A program made the translations under genes and the position numbers. The notes under the pieces were generated by a model. It searched no databases. It was not told the DNA's origin and saw only the letters and a list, made by a program, of their open reading frames with translations. Source: Novosphingobium colocasiae (GTDB taxonomy: Bacteria > Pseudomonadota > Alphaproteobacteria > Sphingomonadales > Sphingomonadaceae). Taken from it: 53,456 nucleotides of DNA. Each line of letters opens with the position of its first letter. The stretch's first letter is position 1. Shown here piece by piece: positions 24,382 through 32,661 of the stretch. The stretch covers positions 181,671 to 235,126 of the forward strand of contig NZ_BMZA01000004.1 of NCBI RefSeq assembly GCF_014652555.1, read 5' to 3'.

Positions 24382-25376
24382 ATTTGAGTGCTTTCCAGCG
24401 CCAGTTTCTGCCTGATCCCGCCGCCGCCCATCGTGGTTTCAAGGCTTTCGACCAGCCATGTGATGCCGTCCACCGTCTTGCCCCAGCCTGACAGGGTGGC
24501 GGGCCGATTGGGCTGGATGGTGCAATCCGCCACGGCGAGATCGTATTCGAACTTGAAGCCGCCGCGTTTGCGCTTGCCGGCTTCGGCGTGGGCGGCCTGC
24601 TTTGCGTCCGCCTCGCTGGCGTAGACGCGCTTCAGCTTTTTCGGGTTCTTGCCGCCGGTGCTGACCTTTTTGCGGCGGCCGGCGGCCTGATCGTGCCACT
24701 GGGCTTCGGCCCCATCATTCTCGTCCCGATCGGCGCGGGTGAAGCGCCAAGCCCAGCCATCGCGGCGGGTGAGGGAAAGGGCAGGAATCGCCTTGCCGCC
24801 GGCGGTGGTGGCGCTGCCGACCGGAATGAAGATCAGCTTGCGATCCTTCCACGTGGCGACGGCGTCATAGCGGCTGCCGAGATCGCGGACGAAGGCCATG
24901 TCGCTCTTGCCGTGCTGATCGATCGCTGCGATGGGCTTGCCGGCCAGATCGGGGTGGACGCGGGCGGTGATGCCGTGGCGCGCGGCGATATCAGCCAGCA
25001 CCGCGCCCAGGGTGGTATCCTTCCAGACTTTCGTGCGGCGCTGGCGATACTTGCCGGACAGATCGGCAGAGCGGGCGGTGATCGTGACCTGATCGGGATA
25101 GCCGCCTGCCTCCACCTCATCCACGGTGAAGCGGCCCTTGTCGATCAGGCCGGGTGTCACATCGTCCCCCTGCGCCCAGCCCAGCGCCAGTGACAGCACC
25201 TTGCCGGGCGCTGGCAGGGCGAGCAGGCCATCGGTGTTGTGCAGCGTGATCGACAGCTCGTCCGCCTCGCCGCCGCGCTTTTCGGTGAGGGTGAGGGCGA
25301 GCAGGCGCGGGTCGATCTTGTCAGCCAGATCCTTGCCATCGAGGGTGAGGCGCACTGCGGCGATGTTCGCCGGCAT
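24378..25376 (-). CDS. D: P2 gpD-like baseplate hub / late control protein
   Basis: A 332-residue homologue of P2 gpD, the central tail hub protein that connects tail tube and spike. N-terminal ADKIDPRLLALTLTEKRGGE and ADELSITLHNTDGLLALP match the family, as does TLGAVLADIAARHGI in the middle and WLVESLETTMGGGGIRQKLALE at the end. It is the last gene of the late operon, as in P2. The ATG at 25376 overlaps the U stop (TGATG); a TTG one codon earlier is also open. Confidence 0.92.
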   Translation of the reverse strand: MPANIAAVRLTLDGKDLADKIDPRLLALTLTEKRGGEADELSITLHNTDGLLALPAPGKVLSLALGWAQGDDVTPGLIDKGRFTVDEVEAGGYPDQVTITARSADLSGKYRQRRTKVWKDTTLGAVLADIAARHGITARVHPDLAGKPIAAIDQHGKSDMAFVRDLGSRYDAVATWKDRKLIFIPVGSATTAGGKAIPALSLTRRDGWAWRFTRADRDENDGAEAQWHDQAAGRRKKVSTGGKNPKKLKRVYASEADAKQAAHAEAGKRKRGGFKFEYDLAVADCTIQPNRPATLSGWGKTVDGITWLVESLETTMGGGGIRQKLALESTQI

Positions 25377-25777
25377 CAATCGTGCCGTTCGAGTTCGAGG
25401 GTGAAATCGACGCCGCGCGGGAGATTGCCGGCCAGAATGCCCCGGAACGCCTTGTTCAGCGACACGATGCGATAGGCCCCATAGATGATGCCTTGCCCGT
25501 CGATCAGGTCCCAGTGATCGCCGGTGCCCGCCATTTCTTCCAGCGTAGCAATGGCACCATAGGTGCCGGCGATTTCGGGGACGAGCAGGCCGGACAGGGT
25601 GATCCGATCGTCGCCCGGCCCGGCGAACTGGCTGGCGGCGCGCGCGCCGAAGCGATCGGCCTTTTCGTGCCGCCAGTCCATCTGCTGCTGGAATTCGGAA
25701 TAGGCCCAGGTGTTCATCCCGAAGACGAACATGCCCAGCGACATCAGCGGCGGCAGGGTGACGGGGGCGGTGGCCAT
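25376..25777 (-). CDS. U: P2 gpU-like tail terminator/completion protein
   Basis: A 133-residue gpU-family protein, expected to cap the head-proximal tail end. The family pattern MSLGMFVFGMNTWAYSEFQ, then GPGDDRITLSGLLVPEIAG and FTLELERHD, is clear. Stop and start overlap gpD and gpT respectively, and the order T-U-D is that of P2. Confidence 0.93.
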   Translation of the reverse strand: MATAPVTLPPLMSLGMFVFGMNTWAYSEFQQQMDWRHEKADRFGARAASQFAGPGDDRITLSGLLVPEIAGTYGAIATLEEMAGTGDHWDLIDGQGIIYGAYRIVSLNKAFRGILAGNLPRGVDFTLELERHD

Positions 25778-27936
25778 CAGCGATCCTCGTAACTGCCGCG
25801 CGCCTTGCGCGCCTTCATGCGGTCAATCAGATCGGCGGTGCGACGGGCGAGCGCTTCGCCATCCTCTCCGGGCTGCTGGTAGATCTTGAAGATGTACGTG
25901 TCGCCGCCGCCCCGGCCGGAGCCGATTGGCCCGGCGGCGGCCTGCATGGGGGAAAGGCTGATCGCGCCGGCAGCCATGACGCCCGCCGCCATGCGGCCGA
26001 CGGCGCGGGCGGGGCCGTGGCGGTTCCCGTCTATCCCGCGTTCAAGTCCGCCGGCGACGTGGCCGCCCAGCGCCATGAACACGCGTGAAGGGCTGTTGAT
26101 GCCGAGGTACTTGCGGAACGCGCTGACGCCGTTCCGGGCCACCTCGATCAGCTTCCACGCCAGCGCCATGGGATTGATCGCCAGCAGCATGCCCTGCATC
26201 ATCATCGCGCCGATGTTCTTGAGCCACCCCGGCAAGCCGCCGATGGTCTTTTTCACCCAGGCGACGCCGCCCAAGAACGCGGCCTTGATCCGGTCCCAAT
26301 GGGTATAGATCAGGTAAGCCGCCGCGCCGACGGCGACGACGATCGCGGTGATGAGCAGCACGATCGGGTTGGCGAGCATCATGGCCCCGGCGCGCAGGAA
26401 ACCCTGGCCGAGGAAAATGACGGCCGTGCGCAGCAGGCCCAGCACGGGTGCCGCCTTTCGGGCGAAAGCGATGACGTTGGCCACCGGGCCCAGGATAGCG
26501 CCGAGCGCATACTGGGCCGCGCCGAGCCCGACCTTGAAGGTGATGAGCGCGGCGGCACCTTTCATCAGACCGGCGGCGAGCGCGGGGTGCGCCTGCGCCC
26601 AGTTGGCGACGGCGGTTGCGGCCGAGCCCATCATGCCCAGAACATCGGTTGCGACCGGCAGCAGCGTGGTGCCCAGGACAATCGCGAGGCGGGACGCGGT
26701 GCCGAGGAAGGCGCGCCACTGCACGGTGGCGTCGCGGGTGACGCGCTGGTCGAATGCTTTGTCTACCGTGCCCGATGACCGCGCGATCTGGGCGCGCATC
26801 TGCCGGTAATCATCCATGTTCTGGATCAGCGTGCGCAGCGCGGACTGCGCCTGCATATCCTCGAACGCGAAGCCGAGCTTGGCCATGTCGCCGCCGGTGG
26901 CCTTCTTCGTGATCTCGGCAATTGCTTCGATCGGCGTTTTTCCCTCGGCATAGGCACGCTTTAGAGCATTGGGCAGATCGACGCCGAAGTTCTTCTTGAA
27001 CGCGGCGATCGTCCCCGGGGAATTGATCTTCGACAGCAGGTTCTGGACGTTGTTGGCCGCTTCGTCGGCATCGCCCGCACCGCGCCGGGCGATCTGCAGG
27101 GCGGCGGACAGATCGGCCACGGCCGGCACGCCCTTCTGCCCCAGCGCCTGCATCTGCGCGGTGAGGCTGGGGAAATGGCGCGCCATATCCTTCACCTCGA
27201 ACGCGCCGGCATTGCCCGCCGCCGCCATGACATCGAGCGCGGCCGACGTCTGGGTGATGGGCACCTTGAGGTTGTTGAGGTTGGCGTAAGCTGCCGCCGC
27301 CCCGTCCGACAGGTCCACCTTGAAGGCGGTGCCGAGCCGGCCGATCGGCGCGATCATCAACGCGGCCTTGCGCGGATCCAGACCGAAGCCGGACAGGACA
27401 TCGACGCCGGCGCGCATATCCTCCGGAAGCTGGCGCGCGGCGGCGGCTGCAGCGATGATGTTGTTGGCCATCTGCGCGGTGGCGCGATCGGACAGTTCGG
27501 CCTTCTGCTGGATATCGACCATGCCGCTGGAAAATTCGGCAGCCTTGGTGGTGGCAAGGATCAGCGGCGCGGCGAGCGCGGCCCCGCCCAGCACGTTTTC
27601 CTGCCCTTTGCCCTTCAAGGCGGCGGCGCGGTTGGCCATGGCCTGGCGATCGGCGTCGATCGCCATGATCCGCTGCTGGCGGGCGATACGGGACTGGACG
27701 GTTTCCAGTTCCTGCAGCTTCTGCTTCTGGCTGTTCCACAAGTGGGTGGTGTTGCCGGTGGTCTGCTCGATCAGGCGATCATAGCGCTTGATCTCATTCT
27801 GCAGCTTCTTCGCCTCGCCGTTGAGCGCGCGGATCGATTGCGAACCCTTCCTGCTCAGGCCGACGATGTTGCGCAGGCCGGTGGACATCTTGTCCACGCC
27901 GATGAAGTTGACCAGCAGGGAGAGCTTGTTGTTCAT
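25777..27936 (-). CDS. T: tail tape-measure protein (P2 gpT-like)
   Basis: A 719-residue tape measure that sets tail length. The N-terminus is coiled (AKKLQNEIKRYDRLIEQTTG), the middle matches the TP901 tape-measure core (LILATTKAAEFSSGMVDIQQ), and several hydrophobic segments follow (ANPIVLLITAIVVAVGAAAY). A late INSPSRVFMALGGHVAGGLE motif is typical of these proteins. The length is close to P2 T (815), so a somewhat shorter tail is expected. Its ATG overlaps the stop of the E' frame. Confidence 0.95.
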   Translation of the reverse strand: MNNKLSLLVNFIGVDKMSTGLRNIVGLSRKGSQSIRALNGEAKKLQNEIKRYDRLIEQTTGNTTHLWNSQKQKLQELETVQSRIARQQRIMAIDADRQAMANRAAALKGKGQENVLGGAALAAPLILATTKAAEFSSGMVDIQQKAELSDRATAQMANNIIAAAAAARQLPEDMRAGVDVLSGFGLDPRKAALMIAPIGRLGTAFKVDLSDGAAAAYANLNNLKVPITQTSAALDVMAAAGNAGAFEVKDMARHFPSLTAQMQALGQKGVPAVADLSAALQIARRGAGDADEAANNVQNLLSKINSPGTIAAFKKNFGVDLPNALKRAYAEGKTPIEAIAEITKKATGGDMAKLGFAFEDMQAQSALRTLIQNMDDYRQMRAQIARSSGTVDKAFDQRVTRDATVQWRAFLGTASRLAIVLGTTLLPVATDVLGMMGSAATAVANWAQAHPALAAGLMKGAAALITFKVGLGAAQYALGAILGPVANVIAFARKAAPVLGLLRTAVIFLGQGFLRAGAMMLANPIVLLITAIVVAVGAAAYLIYTHWDRIKAAFLGGVAWVKKTIGGLPGWLKNIGAMMMQGMLLAINPMALAWKLIEVARNGVSAFRKYLGINSPSRVFMALGGHVAGGLERGIDGNRHGPARAVGRMAAGVMAAGAISLSPMQAAAGPIGSGRGGGDTYIFKIYQQPGEDGEALARRTADLIDRMKARKARGSYEDR

Positions 27937-28088
27937 CCGACCAGTACCCGCGCCAGCTCCGCCGCGACAGCACGGTTGGACGCCTGCCAGCGCTCCATGG
28001 CGCGGCGATGGTGCGCCAGGAGTTCGTCAACCGGAAGCGCCTCAAGAACGGCCGGTGACCAGTGATAGATCAGCGCCAGGTCGGCCAT
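27933..28088 (-). CDS. E': GpE'-type tail chaperone extension (P2 GpE family)
   Basis: A 51-residue frame (MADLALIYHWSPAVLEALPV, then ELLAHHRRAMERWQ) matching the small P2 GpE family. It overlaps the E stop (TGATG) and the T start (ATGA). It can also be reached from gene E by a -1 frameshift at 28151-28157, giving an E-E' fusion of about 170 residues. In P2 the fusion, not the free E', is the chaperone form. Confidence 0.85.
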   Translation of the reverse strand: MADLALIYHWSPAVLEALPVDELLAHHRRAMERWQASNRAVAAELARVLVG

Positions 28089-28444
28089 CAGCTCTTCGGC
28101 TGATGTTCCGCGATCAGCATGGCGATGGCCTGCCGCTCGGCTGCCGTCATAAAAAAACCGCGAATGATCCCGCCGATTTCCATCAGGTCCGCCGGATCGA
28201 GCATATCTGCCTCATCATCCGTCAACGGCGGGTTGGAAATGCGCGGGATGACCTTGAGAAGCGCGGCGACGTTGCTGGCCGCCACGTCCTGCAGGTTGAG
28301 ATCGCGCAGCTCGCCGCCGCGCGGCTTGCGGATCGTGATCGAGGGGATGGTGGTTTCACCGCGCACGATGGGTTCGACCAGCGATACCGTCTCGGTGCGG
28401 GGGCCATTGCTGGTTACGGCGGCGATTTCGGCGGGGCTGGTCAT
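28088..28444 (-). CDS. E: tail assembly chaperone gpE
   Basis: A 118-residue tail assembly protein (MTSPAEIAAVTSNGPRTETV, then TIRKPRGGELRDLNLQDVA and MEIGGIIRGFFMTAAERQ). It keeps the tape measure in an assembly-competent state before tube polymerisation. The slippery run of seven T lies in codons 97-98 (Phe-Phe). It sits between FII and T as in P2. Confidence 0.88.
   Translation of the reverse strand: MTSPAEIAAVTSNGPRTETVSLVEPIVRGETTIPSITIRKPRGGELRDLNLQDVAASNVAALLKVIPRISNPPLTDDEADMLDPADLMEIGGIIRGFFMTAAERQAIAMLIAEHQPKS
28151..28157 (-). promoter_or_regulatory. programmed -1 frameshift site in gene E
   Basis: On the coding strand the run reads GGT TTT TTT ATG. Two Phe-tRNAs can slip back one base without mismatch. 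The -1 frame is then open through 21 codons (ending AEEL) directly into the E' frame and its stop at 27933. P2 uses T6G at the same place; the conserved architecture makes this a strong call. Confidence 0.85.
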
Positions 28445-28463
28445 GCGCGGGGCTCCTGTTGAT

Positions 28464-28547
28464 GCGGGGCGGGTGGGCCGGGAAAGGGCGAACCTGCAGG
28501 GCAGGTGGGACCGCCGTTCCCGGCCCGGCCGGTTCGCGGTGCCCCGC
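28464..28547. repeat. nested inverted repeats in the FII-E spacer
   Basis: GCGGGGC (28464-28470) pairs with GCCCCGC (28541-28547), and GGGCCGGGAA (28475-28484) pairs with TTCCCGGCCC (28517-28526). In mRNA this forms a long GC-rich hairpin between the tube gene and the chaperone gene. There is no U run, so processing or attenuation is likelier than full termination. Confidence 0.6.
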
Positions 28548-28575
28548 AATGGACCGCGCGCCGGGTTGGGAGAGA

Positions 28576-29085
28576 TCAGCCTTGCAGGATGGCGGTGATT
28601 TCGGCGTAGCGATCGACGCCATCGACCATGAACACGCCGCCGATCATATCGATCTCTATTTCGACCCGGCCATCGACGACGCGGCGGTAGTAATTGAGGG
28701 GGGCGGTGTACTTGTGTTCGGTGGCATCGCCCGGCTTGTCCTTGCCGGGATCGATCTCGGTGAACCGGCCGCCGGCATAGATTTCAACGGCCTGCGCGGG
28801 GCTGCCATCGTCTGCCCTATAAGCGCCTACCAGGCGCAGGCGCACGCCTTCGACGTCTGTCGTGCCAAACGTGCGGAGCAGGCGCTTTTCGTGGCCGCCG
28901 AAAGTGAGGGTGGCTTCGAGCGGTTCAAGGCCCTTGTCCAGCTTGACGCTGCCGAGCATGCCGCCACCGCGGTAATCCTCGGTGCTGATCGCCAGCTTGG
29001 GCTGTTCGAATTCGGAAATGACGCCTTGGTAGCTGTTGCCGTTCACGAAGGCGTTCATATTCACGAGGGTGCGGGGCAGGCCCAT
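28576..29085 (-). CDS. FII: major tail tube protein (P2 gpFII-like)
   Basis: A 169-residue tube subunit. The family pattern GLPRTLVNMNAFVNGNSYQG, KLDKGLEPLEATLTFGGHE and TAPLNYYRRVVDGRVEIEID is intact. It follows the sheath gene by 15 bases. A strong hairpin lies after its stop and could protect or separate its abundant message. Confidence 0.95.
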   Translation of the reverse strand: MGLPRTLVNMNAFVNGNSYQGVISEFEQPKLAISTEDYRGGGMLGSVKLDKGLEPLEATLTFGGHEKRLLRTFGTTDVEGVRLRLVGAYRADDGSPAQAVEIYAGGRFTEIDPGKDKPGDATEHKYTAPLNYYRRVVDGRVEIEIDMIGGVFMVDGVDRYAEITAILQG

Positions 29086-29100
29086 GGCTTGTTCCTTTGC

Positions 29101-30231
29101 TTAGACGAGCTGGTCGGCGAAGCCGTCGTAGAACTCGGCCGTGTTGATGAGTTCGACGATCGGGTTTTCTAGCGGGGCGCAGGGCGTGTATTTCAGGCCG
29201 AAGGTGGGGCGGCCGGCGGCGAGCTGTTCGGCGCTGTTCTTGGTCCGGTCGAAGTAGAATTCCGCCCCGACGATGCGGCCTTCCACCTTGAGCTGGCGGC
29301 ACTGCGCGTTGACGTTTTCCAGGCAGTCCTTGATCAGGCCCACGGTCATCGGCTGATCGAGGAAGGGGGCCATCGTCGCCTCGAGCAGATCGACCAGCGC
29401 ATGGCGCGTGCGTACCGCGCTTTCGAAACTGAATTCGGGCTGTTCATTGCCGGCGCAGGTGCGCTGACCCCAGAAGCGATAGCCCTGACGGCGGATCATC
29501 GTGGTGATCGGCGCGGCGTTGAGCACGCCGGCATCAGTGGACGGATCGAGCAGATCGAAATGCACGCTCTTCGTGATCGAGGTGACGCCGCCGAGCGGGA
29601 CGTTGCTGATGGTCTTGTGCCAGCCCTGTTCCTCATCGATCTTCGCGCGCAGGCCCAGCGCATCGGCGATGGCGCAGCCTTCCCAGTCGTTCACATCTGG
29701 CCAGAACAGCATCATGTCGCGCGCGCCGAATTCATCGCGGTAGACCACTGCCTCGGCAATATCGTCGCCGATAGCCGCGACATAGGCAAAGCCGCGCAGG
29801 CGGGCGGCGGCGACGGCCAGTTCGGCGCTGACCGCCTGGGTATCGAGGCCGGGCGCGCCGAGGATGCGCGGGCGCTGCCCCGTGACGCTTTCGGCTGCCA
29901 TGAGCGCCTGGATGCCGGCGATTACCAGATCATCCTGATCCTCTTCGCCCGTAGCGATGGGCACGCGCAAGACGTTGACGATCGGACTGCACTGATCGCC
30001 GATGGCCTCGAGCGCCTTGGCCAGGGTGCCGCCAGTGCCGGCCTTGCCCGCCGCCGCATCGACATCGGTGACCAGCACCGGGGTGTTGAGCGGGAAGGCG
30101 GCGTTGAGATCGGTGGTGGGCTGGCCCACGGCGGCGCTGGCGGTGGCGATCAGGCCGATGATCGCGGTGCTGCGGACCTGGGCGCTGCGGGCGCCGGTGG
30201 TGGTATCGGTGATGGTCAGGCCGTGGTGCAT
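29101..30231 (-). CDS. FI: contractile tail sheath protein (P2 gpFI-like)
   Basis: A 376-residue sheath subunit (P2 FI is 396). Opening MHHGLTITDTTTGARSAQVR and IGLIATASAA, centre FGARDMMLFWPDVNDWEGCA, and GYRFWGQRTCAGNEQPEFSF near residue 260 are family-typical, as is the C-terminal VGLIKDCLENVNAQCRQLKV. It proves a contractile (myovirus) tail. In P2 the gene lies behind G; here W directly precedes it. Confidence 0.95.
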   Translation of the reverse strand: MHHGLTITDTTTGARSAQVRSTAIIGLIATASAAVGQPTTDLNAAFPLNTPVLVTDVDAAAGKAGTGGTLAKALEAIGDQCSPIVNVLRVPIATGEEDQDDLVIAGIQALMAAESVTGQRPRILGAPGLDTQAVSAELAVAAARLRGFAYVAAIGDDIAEAVVYRDEFGARDMMLFWPDVNDWEGCAIADALGLRAKIDEEQGWHKTISNVPLGGVTSITKSVHFDLLDPSTDAGVLNAAPITTMIRRQGYRFWGQRTCAGNEQPEFSFESAVRTRHALVDLLEATMAPFLDQPMTVGLIKDCLENVNAQCRQLKVEGRIVGAEFYFDRTKNSAEQLAAGRPTFGLKYTPCAPLENPIVELINTAEFYDGFADQLV

Positions 30232-30243
30232 GGCGGGATCCTT

Positions 30244-30606
30244 CTACGCTGCGATCAGGGCGGGGAGGGGGATGGCAAGGGTGGTGCGCGCGGTGGGCGC
30301 AGGCACATCGGTGCGGGTGCCGGACAGGGTGATGACCAGGCTGCCCCCTGCTGGCGTGCCGGACAGGGCGATTTTCGAGAGCCTGATGCGCGGCTCCCAG
30401 CGGCGCAGGGCCACGGCGGTGGCGGCACGCAGCAGCATGGCGGTGGCAGCGTTGAGTGGCTGGTCGATCAGATCGAACAGGAGCGAACCGTATTCGCGGC
30501 GCATGGTCCGCGTGCCGATCGGCGTGGACAGGATATCGGCGATCGACTGCGCAAGGTGCTGCGCGCCGTCAATGGCCTGGCCGGTGGTGGCGTTCATCCC
30601 GTTCAT
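30244..30606 (-). CDS. W: baseplate wedge protein gpW/gp25
   Basis: A 120-residue gp25-family protein (GAQHLAQSIADILSTPIGTR, then MRREYGSLLFDLIDQPLN and PRIRLSKIALSGTPA-like end). It nucleates sheath polymerisation on the baseplate. An ATG three codons on (30597) is also possible. In P2 W is followed by J; here it is followed by FI. A 17-bp element lies 51 bases upstream. Confidence 0.92.
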   Translation of the reverse strand: MNGMNATTGQAIDGAQHLAQSIADILSTPIGTRTMRREYGSLLFDLIDQPLNAATAMLLRAATAVALRRWEPRIRLSKIALSGTPAGGSLVITLSGTRTDVPAPTARTTLAIPLPALIAA

Positions 30607-30656
30607 GGGATGGAGGCATGGCGCGGAACGCGCGCGCGCGGCCAGTGGGCGGCGGG

Positions 30657-30673
30657 GTGACGCGGCGCGTTAC
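30657..30673. promoter_or_regulatory. 17-bp late-promoter element, copy upstream of W-FI
   Basis: GTGACGCGGCGCGTTAC, with near-symmetric arms GTGACGCG and CGCGTTAC. A CG-alternating tract (30631-30640) lies on the gene side. The flanks resemble those of the copy at 38252 over about 45 bp. Inferred target of the Ogr-type activator. Confidence 0.65.
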
Positions 30674-30677
30674 ACAG

Positions 30678-31025
30678 CTACCAGCGGCGGGCGAGGCCCC
30701 GCGCGATCAGATATTCGCCGGCGTCGCGGCCGTTGACGGTTACGGTGGCGAGGGTGCGGCCGTAGCGATCTCTGCCGCTGCGATCGATGCGCACCGGGCC
30801 GGTGGCGATCAGAGCGGACAGGGCATCGCGGCTGCGATAGCCGAGATCGTAATCGCACCAGGCGCGGGGGCGATGTTCGGTGCACTTGGGGCTGCCGGGC
30901 AGTTCGGGCGCATCGATATTGGCGATGCGGATGCGTTCGCCCGCGCAGGTGCGGAATGTATCGCCGTCGTGCACTGAGGCAATGCACGCGGCGGCTGCGG
31001 CTGCGAGGATTAGGGGCGCGGGCAT
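30678..31025 (-). CDS. thermonuclease-like (SNase) exported nuclease
   Basis: A 115-residue staphylococcal-nuclease fold: VHDGDTFRTCAGERIRIANI with the metal-binding Asp, DAPELPG, then VRIDRSGRDRYGRTLATVTV with catalytic Arg and an Asp, ending GLARRW. A hydrophobic N-terminus (MPAPLILAAAAAACIA) looks like a signal peptide or lipobox, so it probably acts outside the cytoplasm, perhaps on envelope-associated DNA during entry or release. It is an insertion between V and W relative to P2. The ATG at 31025 was chosen to give a normal signal peptide; the frame is open 36 codons upstream. Confidence 0.85.
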   Translation of the reverse strand: MPAPLILAAAAAACIASVHDGDTFRTCAGERIRIANIDAPELPGSPKCTEHRPRAWCDYDLGYRSRDALSALIATGPVRIDRSGRDRYGRTLATVTVNGRDAGEYLIARGLARRW

Positions 31026-31177
31026 TTCGATAATCTTTCCCAATAGCGATCGGCAGTTCAGAGTGTTAAAATCCGCGTGCTCGGACCCTCTTAGGGGGGC
31101 AGAATTTTCAACAGCGAAGCGTTTAGAATGCAATTGGGTTCGAGCACTGCTCCCGGCACCACTTTGGATAAATTTTC

Positions 31178-31546
31178 ATGAAATACAGTGGCATAGATCA
31201 ATTTGAGGGCGAGCCAGTCCTTGAATGGTTTGAGAGATTGCTAGCGGTTCACAGCTTCCTCGATAGTGAACGTAACGAGCAGCATTCGAACCGAAGGCGG
31301 GGCATCTACGAAGACGAGTTTGATGAAGAGCCGCCAAGAGACCAATCCGGAAACCTATTCATGGTCGCCGACGATGGCGCGTTTGACGAAGATGCCTTTT
31401 TGGCTCACCGCGCCTCACAAATAAAACGAACCCATGCAATCCGAGCATCTGAATTCCACCTGAGCAATGCTTTGCAGCAATATGCCGCTGCTCTGTCGCA
31501 CTACCGTTCAACGCTTGGATGTGAAATTCCCGATGACACTGATTAG
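31178..31546 (+). CDS. moron-type gene in the tail region, unknown function
   Basis: A 122-residue, strongly acidic protein (MKYSGIDQFEGEPVLEWFER, then GIYEDEFDEEPPRDQSGNLF). It is read against the direction of the surrounding late operon and is visibly poorer in GC, with different codon use. It has no signal peptide or known motif. A 152-base non-coding leader precedes it, with AT-rich stretches that may hold its own promoter. These traits fit a moron expressed from the prophage. Confidence 0.65.
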   Translation: MKYSGIDQFEGEPVLEWFERLLAVHSFLDSERNEQHSNRRRGIYEDEFDEEPPRDQSGNLFMVADDGAFDEDAFLAHRASQIKRTHAIRASEFHLSNALQQYAAALSHYRSTLGCEIPDDTD

Positions 31547-31568
31547 AATTCGTCGATAGTAATCGAGT

Positions 31569-32123
31569 TCAGAGCGGCCCGCCAGTCTGACTGGTGCCGC
31601 TCTGAACATTTCCGTGCTTGTGGCCGGTGAGGCTGATTCCGGAAGCAGTCACGTCCTCGCTGACGGTGACCGTGCCTTCGATCGATACGTCGCCCCGGAT
31701 CGTCAGGCCGCCGGGTGCATCGATTTCGGCGGTTCCACCGGCGGGCAGGGTGACGCTCAAGGCGTGGCCGACCGGATCGTAAGCGATTCGCGCGCCATCG
31801 GCGAACAGGAAGAATTCGGTTAGGGTCACACCCGGTGGCGGGAAAGCGTCCTGCCAGATTCCGGTGAGCGCGACCGCCCCGGCCAACTGGCCATCAGGTG
31901 CGAGAACTATGACCTGTTCGCCGACGCTGGGCGGGGACCAGACGCGGGTCTGCCCGGCACGCGAGGCAAGCCAGCGGATCGGCGGCGTTTCCGCACCGCC
32001 GTCGTCATCATCGGGGTCGCCATAGCGCACGGTGCAGGTGGCTGCGGCGAGATCGACGGCGGTGACGGTGCCGAGCCGGATCAGTTCGGACAGGTCGGCC
32101 GGGATGTCTTCTTGCTGTTTCAC
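31569..32123 (-). CDS. V: baseplate spike protein gpV
   Basis: A 184-residue tail spike: OB-fold N-terminus (LIRLGTVTAVDLAAATCTVR and SPPSVGEQVIVLAPDG), a beta-helical middle (GGLTIRGDVSIEGTVTVSED) and the C-terminal apex GHKHGNVQSGTSQTGGPL. The HxH (residues 168-170) is the iron-binding signature of P2 gpV and phi92 spikes. The GTG start overlaps the endolysin stop (GTGA). In P2 it precedes W directly; here a moron and a nuclease separate them. Confidence 0.92.
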   Translation of the reverse strand: MKQQEDIPADLSELIRLGTVTAVDLAAATCTVRYGDPDDDDGGAETPPIRWLASRAGQTRVWSPPSVGEQVIVLAPDGQLAGAVALTGIWQDAFPPPGVTLTEFFLFADGARIAYDPVGHALSVTLPAGGTAEIDAPGGLTIRGDVSIEGTVTVSEDVTASGISLTGHKHGNVQSGTSQTGGPL

Positions 32124-32659
32124 GCCTCGTTGACCGAGAGCGCCCCGGCGATCGCCACGCGATAGGGTCGCACGCTCGTGGGTTGGCCGACCTCCCAGAT
32201 CGGGCGACGGGCGGTGACCAACCGGGACTTGAGGATGCGGGTGATGCACACCTTGTCCCCCTGATTGCCGCCCAGCACATGATAGGCCGTCGCATCCTCG
32301 GCAATGTAGAAGCCGACGTGCCCACCGCCGTCGCGCCGGAAAACCAGCACATCGCCCAGTGATGGCACAAGCGAAGGCTGGCCGAACTTCGCCCAGTTCG
32401 CGGCCCACAGCGGCCCGGAGATCACCGGTTTTCCGGCACGCTTGCAGCACACCGCGACGAACAGGCCGCACCATGGGACGCTATCATGACCGTAGACGGC
32501 GGCCACATCCTTGCCCACCTCGCGCGCCCAGGCGAGGATAACCGGGTTGTCGGCGGGGCCGGGTGCTTCGAACGTGCCGTGAAGAGCAAGCGCCTCGCTG
32601 ATCAGGCGCGGAAGCGGCGTTTTTCCGGCCAGCCATTCATATCCACGTGGGTAGGCCAT
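32120..32659 (-). CDS. endolysin-type peptidase (TIGR02594-like, NlpC/P60 or CHAP)
   Basis: A 179-residue cell-wall hydrolase with VPWCGLFVAVCCKRAGKPVI (catalytic Cys) and GGGHVGFYIAEDATAYHVLG (catalytic His). It should cut peptide bonds in peptidoglycan for lysis. ATG at 32659 is preferred because AAGGA lies seven bases ahead; an ATG two codons upstream is too close to it. It is preceded by two small membrane genes, forming a lysis cassette between fibre and spike genes instead of the P2 X-R position. Confidence 0.85.
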   Translation of the reverse strand: MAYPRGYEWLAGKTPLPRLISEALALHGTFEAPGPADNPVILAWAREVGKDVAAVYGHDSVPWCGLFVAVCCKRAGKPVISGPLWAANWAKFGQPSLVPSLGDVLVFRRDGGGHVGFYIAEDATAYHVLGGNQGDKVCITRILKSRLVTARRPIWEVGQPTSVRPYRVAIAGALSVNEA

Positions 32660-32661
32660 GG

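Noticed and set aside
29401..30660. 419-codon plus-strand frame opposite the sheath gene
   Set aside because: Antisense to FI and W, whose family patterns are intact; it also runs through the late-promoter element.
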